From RUG12395 sp045541735 (GTDB taxonomy: Bacteria > Bacillota > Clostridia > Oscillospirales > CAG-272): a DNA stretch of 27,183 bases. The stretch is taken from contig JAZQJQ010000151.1 of assembly GCA_045541735.1 (NCBI GenBank), forward strand, positions 1-27,183, read 5' to 3'. The notes below the pieces were generated by a model, which had not been told where the DNA came from, did not search any database, and saw only the letters and a program-made list of their open reading frames with translations. The position numbers and the translations under genes are program-made. Position 1 is the stretch's first letter. The number at the start of each line of letters is the position of its first letter. Below, piece by piece: positions 22,974-27,183 of the stretch.

Positions 22974-24053
22974 TTATTTTTCTCCTATCAGCAATCTCGT
23001 CCATTTGAATTTCATCATTATGAGAGATATTGAAAGAGAGATCAACAAAGCAACGATAACATTAACGGTTGCGTGCAGATAGGGATTCAATTTCCCATTC
23101 AAAAAATAAACCGATAAATATATTATTTGCTGATGAAACAAATATACGGGCATTGAATTCTTACTGAAGATAGAAAACACCCTGCTGTCTTTCCAATTAA
23201 CCTTGGCTGCCAGCTTCTGCAGAATAACAAACGCCATCAACGCTCCGACGATATGCAAAACAAACGCAATACCAAGCTTAAATAACGAAAAGAAGATACC
23301 GTCATAATCGGAAACAAACTCGGATAAAGCAAATAAAGCAACGTCGGTCAACAGCCAAACTACTATAGGAACCTTTCTCAAAAAAGCACTTCCGTATTGA
23401 CGTATCTTAAATCCGATCCAAAAAAGCGGAATGTAAGCACACGCTTCGAAGATCTGATACACGTTAGGAATCTTCATTTTTCCGATAACACCAATACCGT
23501 ATATGCAAAGTACCGCGGCAGCTCCGCACAAATTCCGTTTTTCAAAGAAGCTTGAAAGCGGATAAAAGATCATAAACACGCCGAACAGCATAAGTAAAAA
23601 CCATAGCTGGTTAGGAAAGATCCCCAGCACATATCGTCTGATCAACTGCACTGCACCGTACCGGAAGAAATATACCGCAAACGGAGCGACCCAAACCGAT
23701 GCAACAAAAATATACGGTATCAGCAAGCGTTTAGCTTTATTCACAGCAAACGGCAGAAACCGTCCGTATTTTCCGCATTCGCATTTTAAGTAGAAGAACA
23801 AGTAACCCGAAACCAAAGCAAATCCATATATGTGGAATGTATTTAACCACTTTGATAACAAAGAAAGTATCTCGGAGGAAAACGCCGGCTCAACGGGAAA
23901 CCACGTCCCGGTCCAGTATATGATGCCGTGATATATGACTACTATCAACATTAATACTGTTTTCACAAAAACACAATTATCCAGTTCCGTCTGTCTGACA
24001 AAAGCATCGCCCGATCTTTGATTATCGACAGTATTCTTAATTTGCGTTTGCAT
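22974..24053 (-). CDS. Acyltransferase-3 family membrane protein
   Basis: A 359-residue integral membrane protein with about ten hydrophobic spans and a charged N-terminus (1-25). ATG at 24053 has GGGGG about 8 bases upstream; an in-frame GTG at 24068 is less likely. The pattern FVKTVLMLIVVIYHG, with His42 in the first span, matches the acyltransferase-3 (OafA/WecH) family, as does the late segment FSKNSMPVYLFHQQ (His near 315). Family members acetylate or succinylate sugars of cell-surface polymers at the membrane. With the hexapeptide enzyme this makes two acyl-modifying steps in the operon. A short tandem repeat precedes it. Confidence 0.88.
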   Translation of the reverse strand: MQTQIKNTVDNQRSGDAFVRQTELDNCVFVKTVLMLIVVIYHGIIYWTGTWFPVEPAFSSEILSLLSKWLNTFHIYGFALVSGYLFFYLKCECGKYGRFLPFAVNKAKRLLIPYIFVASVWVAPFAVYFFRYGAVQLIRRYVLGIFPNQLWFLLMLFGVFMIFYPLSSFFEKRNLCGAAAVLCIYGIGVIGKMKIPNVYQIFEACAYIPLFWIGFKIRQYGSAFLRKVPIVVWLLTDVALFALSEFVSDYDGIFFSLFKLGIAFVLHIVGALMAFVILQKLAAKVNWKDSRVFSIFSKNSMPVYLFHQQIIYLSVYFLNGKLNPYLHATVNVIVALLISLSISLIMMKFKWTRLLIGEK

Positions 24054-24076
24054 TTTATCATCCCCCACTAACTTGA

Positions 24077-24102
24077 CAGTTTACCGTTACAGTTTACCGT
24101 TA
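24077..24102. repeat. Perfect 13-bp tandem duplication in an intergenic gap
   Basis: cagtttaccgtta occurs twice head to tail (24077-24089 and 24090-24102), followed by a partial third-like caccttaac, in the 53-base gap between the flippase stop and the acyltransferase start. Confidence 0.85.
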
Positions 24103-24106
24103 CACC

Positions 24107-25570
24107 TTAACGCTTTATCTTGTTAATCAATAACCTTACATATCGATTTTGCATTACCGTACGTTTGATTTCAGCGGAGCTTACAAGCAACACCGCAAAA
24201 TAAACGACGATACAAACGGCAATTGAGCAAAATTGGAACCAAAAGGCGGATCCGATGCGCATCAGCGCCAAAGCAGTCAGCGTCATTACCGCAGTTGCAG
24301 TAAACACCGGCAACAGTCTTTTAAGCTGATCCCTTGTATTGATCTGTAAGTACTTTTTCATTATCAGAATTTCGGGAATGATCAAAATAAGGCGCGATAA
24401 AGCGCGAGCATAAACAAGGTGCCAAAAACCGTAACGTGCGGAAATCAGACATATAGGAACAAGCATCCCCAGATCGACCAGCTGAAGGAACAGCGGGATC
24501 CGAAATGCGCCTTTTGCCCTGTAAGCATCACTGCAAATACTGACAAAGACCGTGCGTAATGCAAGGGTGATGGCAGTGATGCCAACTATAGGAGCAGCTT
24601 CTGCCCACTTATCGCCAAACAAGACCTGAACCGCAAGATCCTGATACAGATATACTCCTACCCCCATCGGTATCAGAAAGACAGCCAACACCTGCTGTGT
24701 TTGAAGAAAAAGCGCAGAAAAGCGCTCGTTTTCTTTTTGGAGCTTAGATAAGCCCACAAAAAGAACAGGAGTAACCGCAGCGGTGACCATGGTGAACAGA
24801 CCGGTGATAGTTGCAAGCGAATTTCGGTACAATCCTAAATAATAATCTGACATCAACTGAGTTATGATAAGCGAGTCTATCCAGGCAGTCAGCCAGATAA
24901 CGATTCCGTCCGACAAAGTCCAAAACGTATCTGAAAACATTTTTCGCAGCAAAGCCACGGAATAGAACCATTTGACCTTAAATCTGCTTTGTATCTTCAT
25001 ACCTATCATATTGGAGGCAACGCCTGCAATATGACCGATCACCAATGACCAATATCCCGCGCCCAGCAAAGCCAGAGGTATTGTTACCAAAAGAGGAATA
25101 AATGCCGTTACAGTTCTGACAACGAAAAGCTTTTTAAAGCCTAACTGCTTCTGTATGGTTGCATTAAAAATGCCTACCATTGCATACATCGGCAAAATAC
25201 CGCCGGAAACAGCTATCGCAAGCCATATTTCTTCGTTTCCGAAATATACGCTCAGCGGCTTACAAAAAGCGGCGATTATTCCCCATATGACCATCGAGAT
25301 TCCGAGTGTGGTCCAAAATGCTACAGAATACGCATTATGCTCTTCTTCATCACTCTCAAACTCGTGTTGGATAAGATACTTTCTGAACCCGGACTCTACG
25401 AAAACCTCGCAGAATGAAATTATCATCGTTATGGTGGCTAACGGTGCATAGTCTTCTGGCAGAAGTATGTGCGCTAAAACCGCATTCAGGATCGGAGAAA
25501 TTATCTTGACCAAAACTTCACTTATAGCTGACCATTTGAATGAATTTTTAATTGAACTGCTTGTATCCAT
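24107..25570 (-). CDS. Wzx-like polysaccharide flippase (MOP superfamily)
   Basis: A 487-residue membrane protein with about 12-14 spans. ATG at 25570 (GAGG 4 bases upstream) is favoured over a TTG 12 bases earlier. The N-terminus (SFKWSAISEVLVKIISPILNAVLAHIL) and the pattern LAHILLPEDYAPLATITMIISF match the WzxC/polysaccharide synthesis group, which moves lipid-linked repeat units across the membrane. Length and spans agree with the family. It lies between the polymerase and the acyltransferase in the operon. Confidence 0.92.
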   Translation of the reverse strand: MDTSSSIKNSFKWSAISEVLVKIISPILNAVLAHILLPEDYAPLATITMIISFCEVFVESGFRKYLIQHEFESDEEEHNAYSVAFWTTLGISMVIWGIIAAFCKPLSVYFGNEEIWLAIAVSGGILPMYAMVGIFNATIQKQLGFKKLFVVRTVTAFIPLLVTIPLALLGAGYWSLVIGHIAGVASNMIGMKIQSRFKVKWFYSVALLRKMFSDTFWTLSDGIVIWLTAWIDSLIITQLMSDYYLGLYRNSLATITGLFTMVTAAVTPVLFVGLSKLQKENERFSALFLQTQQVLAVFLIPMGVGVYLYQDLAVQVLFGDKWAEAAPIVGITAITLALRTVFVSICSDAYRAKGAFRIPLFLQLVDLGMLVPICLISARYGFWHLVYARALSRLILIIPEILIMKKYLQINTRDQLKRLLPVFTATAVMTLTALALMRIGSAFWFQFCSIAVCIVVYFAVLLVSSAEIKRTVMQNRYVRLLINKIKR

Positions 25571-25610
25571 ACTCCCTCGCAACAGAATGAATTATAGGGT
25601 ACTCAAAAAA

Positions 25611-26912
25611 TCAGCTGTTACAGCTCTCCGTCTCTGTATTCGGGTCCACAATAAGACAAATATAAACGATGGCTATACATGACACGACGACACTGGACGA
25701 TGCCATCTGAGATACCATAACGTTAAGCATCATAATTAAAAAAGGCGTGTAGTTGATCAACTTGATCTGCGGGTTTCTTTTTTTCGCTTGTCCGAGAAGC
25801 ATAAGCAAAAACGCAGCAAATGCTATAAACCCGGGGATGCCCCAAATTACCAAGAGCTCCTGAAAACCGTTATGCGGAATTGTCGTGTTGTATAACTCAC
25901 GAGCCTTACTTTCAAGATCCTGCAAGCCCAATCCGAAGAAAAGCAGCCCCATATCCTCGCCAAGCTTTTCATTATAGAAGCCGAGTATTCTGTCACGGCC
26001 TCCTCCGAGATCCTCTTCGGCAAATCTGGATATTACGCCTTGTGCAGCCGTAGGGAATACGAGCTGAAAAACAAAAATAACAGCGAGCAGAATTACCGTT
26101 ACCATAAGAAAGAATTTGAATTTTTTCTTATAACTGAGAAATATCAGTATCAACAAAGCCGCGGCACACAGAATAAACTTTCTTGACATCGTCAAAAAAC
26201 CGAATACACCGAGCGCTCCCAAACAGAACAGATCAAAAGAGTTATTCTGCTTTTTGTACATCAGTACAACCAACCCCTCGATACAGCACAAACAGATGTA
26301 GGATAGGTAGTTTGGATTAAAACCGATTGCCATCTTTGATTCATCTACTGCGTATCCAAGACGGAAAACACCGGAAAAAAGTACCGCTGTCTGATAATCG
26401 TATTGCTTTAGATGGCTCAATAGAAGAATTCCGTACGCACACACCGCCACAAAAGACATAAAGCGTATTATCTTTTTAAAATCTATATCTTCTCTTGGAA
26501 GGCTCATAATAAAACAGCAGAAGATCAGCTCCACGAACTGTCTTAATACCTCAACGTACGAAATTTCACTGACAAATCCGTGCAGTATCTCCCAAAGCAT
26601 TAAAAATGCTATCGGGATCGTGTAAAGCGGTATGCTCTTGATCCTCACAAAACGCGCAATGTATATCGCCATGCATATCAACAGTGCATACTTACTTTGG
26701 AACGCATTCAAGATCGGAATGAAACAAAAGCAAAATGCAACTATCTCCGTTTTGTCAGCAAAGAGCGCCACCAATACAGTGATACCCAGAAACAAAATGG
26801 ACGGTATGCTTTTGCCGCCGAAATCGCGCAAAAACAACATAACGATAAAGGCAGCTACACAAGGGATAAGTACGGAAAGCTTATTCTTTTTCAGTGCAAC
26901 TGATGCATTCAC
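25611..26912 (-). CDS. O-antigen polymerase/ligase-like protein (Wzy-type)
   Basis: A 433-residue membrane protein with about 11-12 spans. GTG at 26912 is used; GGGGGAG lies 5 bases upstream, and GTGA overlaps the stop of the glycosyltransferase gene, so the two are coupled. The family's large extracytoplasmic loop is seen in the C-terminal half with GGGRDRI (303-309) and IPHNGFQELLVIWGIPGF (345-362), the latter close to the conserved His-Asn element of the Wzy/WaaL domain. The Arg in TMSRK (244) is also typical. It probably joins repeat units on the outside; ligation of finished chains is the alternative. Confidence 0.88.
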   Translation of the reverse strand: MNASVALKKNKLSVLIPCVAAFIVMLFLRDFGGKSIPSILFLGITVLVALFADKTEIVAFCFCFIPILNAFQSKYALLICMAIYIARFVRIKSIPLYTIPIAFLMLWEILHGFVSEISYVEVLRQFVELIFCCFIMSLPREDIDFKKIIRFMSFVAVCAYGILLLSHLKQYDYQTAVLFSGVFRLGYAVDESKMAIGFNPNYLSYICLCCIEGLVVLMYKKQNNSFDLFCLGALGVFGFLTMSRKFILCAAALLILIFLSYKKKFKFFLMVTVILLAVIFVFQLVFPTAAQGVISRFAEEDLGGGRDRILGFYNEKLGEDMGLLFFGLGLQDLESKARELYNTTIPHNGFQELLVIWGIPGFIAFAAFLLMLLGQAKKRNPQIKLINYTPFLIMMLNVMVSQMASSSVVVSCIAIVYICLIVDPNTETESCNS

Positions 26913-27183
26913 TTTATCTCCCCCTTATCTTCCTTGCCGGAACCGACGATCTTGCATATGTAATCCAAATACTTCTGCGATATTTTTTCTATGCTCTGCT
27001 CTTCCAAGATCCTCTTTGATTCTTTAGAACAGTGCTCTGCAAATTCCTTATCCTCAATCATTTTGCAAATGGCAGCTGCCAACGCATCAACGTCACCAAC
27101 GGGTACCAAAATACCATTTTCGCCGTTGCGTATCAATTCAGAGGGACCGAATTCGCAATCCGTTGACACTGACGGTGTACAAG
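26909..27183 (-). CDS. GT4 glycosyltransferase, C-terminal end (partial)
   Basis: The last 90 or so residues of a glycosyltransferase that enters from the right edge. The frame is open to base 27183, so the true start is outside the window; an apparent GTG start at 27169 is internal. PSVSTDCEFGPSELI and NGENGILVPVGDVDALA are typical of the GT4 family nucleotide-sugar binding half, where the conserved Glu lies just after FGPS. The C-terminal helix ends in a charged tail. It shares a 4-base overlap with the polymerase gene downstream. Sugar donor and acceptor cannot be inferred. Confidence 0.9.
   Translation of the reverse strand, partial: CTPSVSTDCEFGPSELIRNGENGILVPVGDVDALAAAICKMIEDKEFAEHCSKESKRILEEQSIEKISQKYLDYICKIVGSGKEDKGEIK

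Noticed and set aside
24077..24102. CRISPR array
   Set aside because: Only two copies, 13 bp, with no spacer between them; no cas genes in the window.

Overview
The window looks like chromosomal DNA of a Bacillota (Clostridia-type) bacterium, probably an uncultured gut lineage. This is inferred from AGGAGG-type ribosome binding sites, TTGACA/TATAAT promoters with 17-base spacers, Gram-positive style lipoprotein signals, a DeoR regulator, a TldD/TldE pair, and a palindromic intergenic repeat resembling those common in gut Clostridia. No rRNA, tRNA, CRISPR, phage or transposase gene was seen. All genes are on the minus strand except one two-gene unit (about 3.66-5.53 kb).

Region 1 (1-5.6 kb) is surface and glycan metabolism. 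It holds the start of a secreted beta-helix-like protein, a 963-residue membrane-anchored protein with a paralogous N-terminal module and a C-terminal GH43 domain, and, divergently, a small RNase H-like unknown protein translationally coupled to 4-alpha-glucanotransferase (malQ). Strong hairpins close both units. A perfect-consensus promoter drives the GH43 gene.

Region 2 (5.6-12.7 kb) holds a small membrane protein, a lipoprotein built of about 15 YD-like repeats, the TldE/TldD peptidase pair, an AAC(3)-family acetyltransferase, and a two-gene regulator unit (DeoR plus a 66-residue HTH protein). The DeoR promoter carries two 13-bp direct repeats 20 bp apart, a good operator candidate.

Region 3 (12.7-16.65 kb) starts with a MITE-like palindrome carrying a terminator-like hairpin at each end. 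It is followed by an operon for a heterodimeric ABC exporter with its own promoter, which contains one copy of the motif seen in the DeoR promoter.

Region 4 (16.7-27.18 kb) is the distal part of a surface-polysaccharide operon. In order of transcription (right to left) it contains a GT4 glycosyltransferase (partial), Wzy-like polymerase/ligase, Wzx-like flippase, acyltransferase-3, UDP-glucuronate 4-epimerase, UDP-glucose dehydrogenase, hexapeptide acetyltransferase, a NTP_transf_5 nucleotidyltransferase-like protein and a cytosolic alpha/alpha-barrel protein, ending at a strong terminator. The enzymes suggest an acylated acidic polysaccharide containing glucuronate and/or galacturonate. The two terminal genes are the least explained part.

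The more novel-looking points are the GH43 protein with an internal TM plus lipobox-like segment, the end of the polysaccharide operon, the YD-repeat lipoprotein, and the motif shared by the DeoR and exporter promoters. None of these is proven to be a new system from sequence alone.
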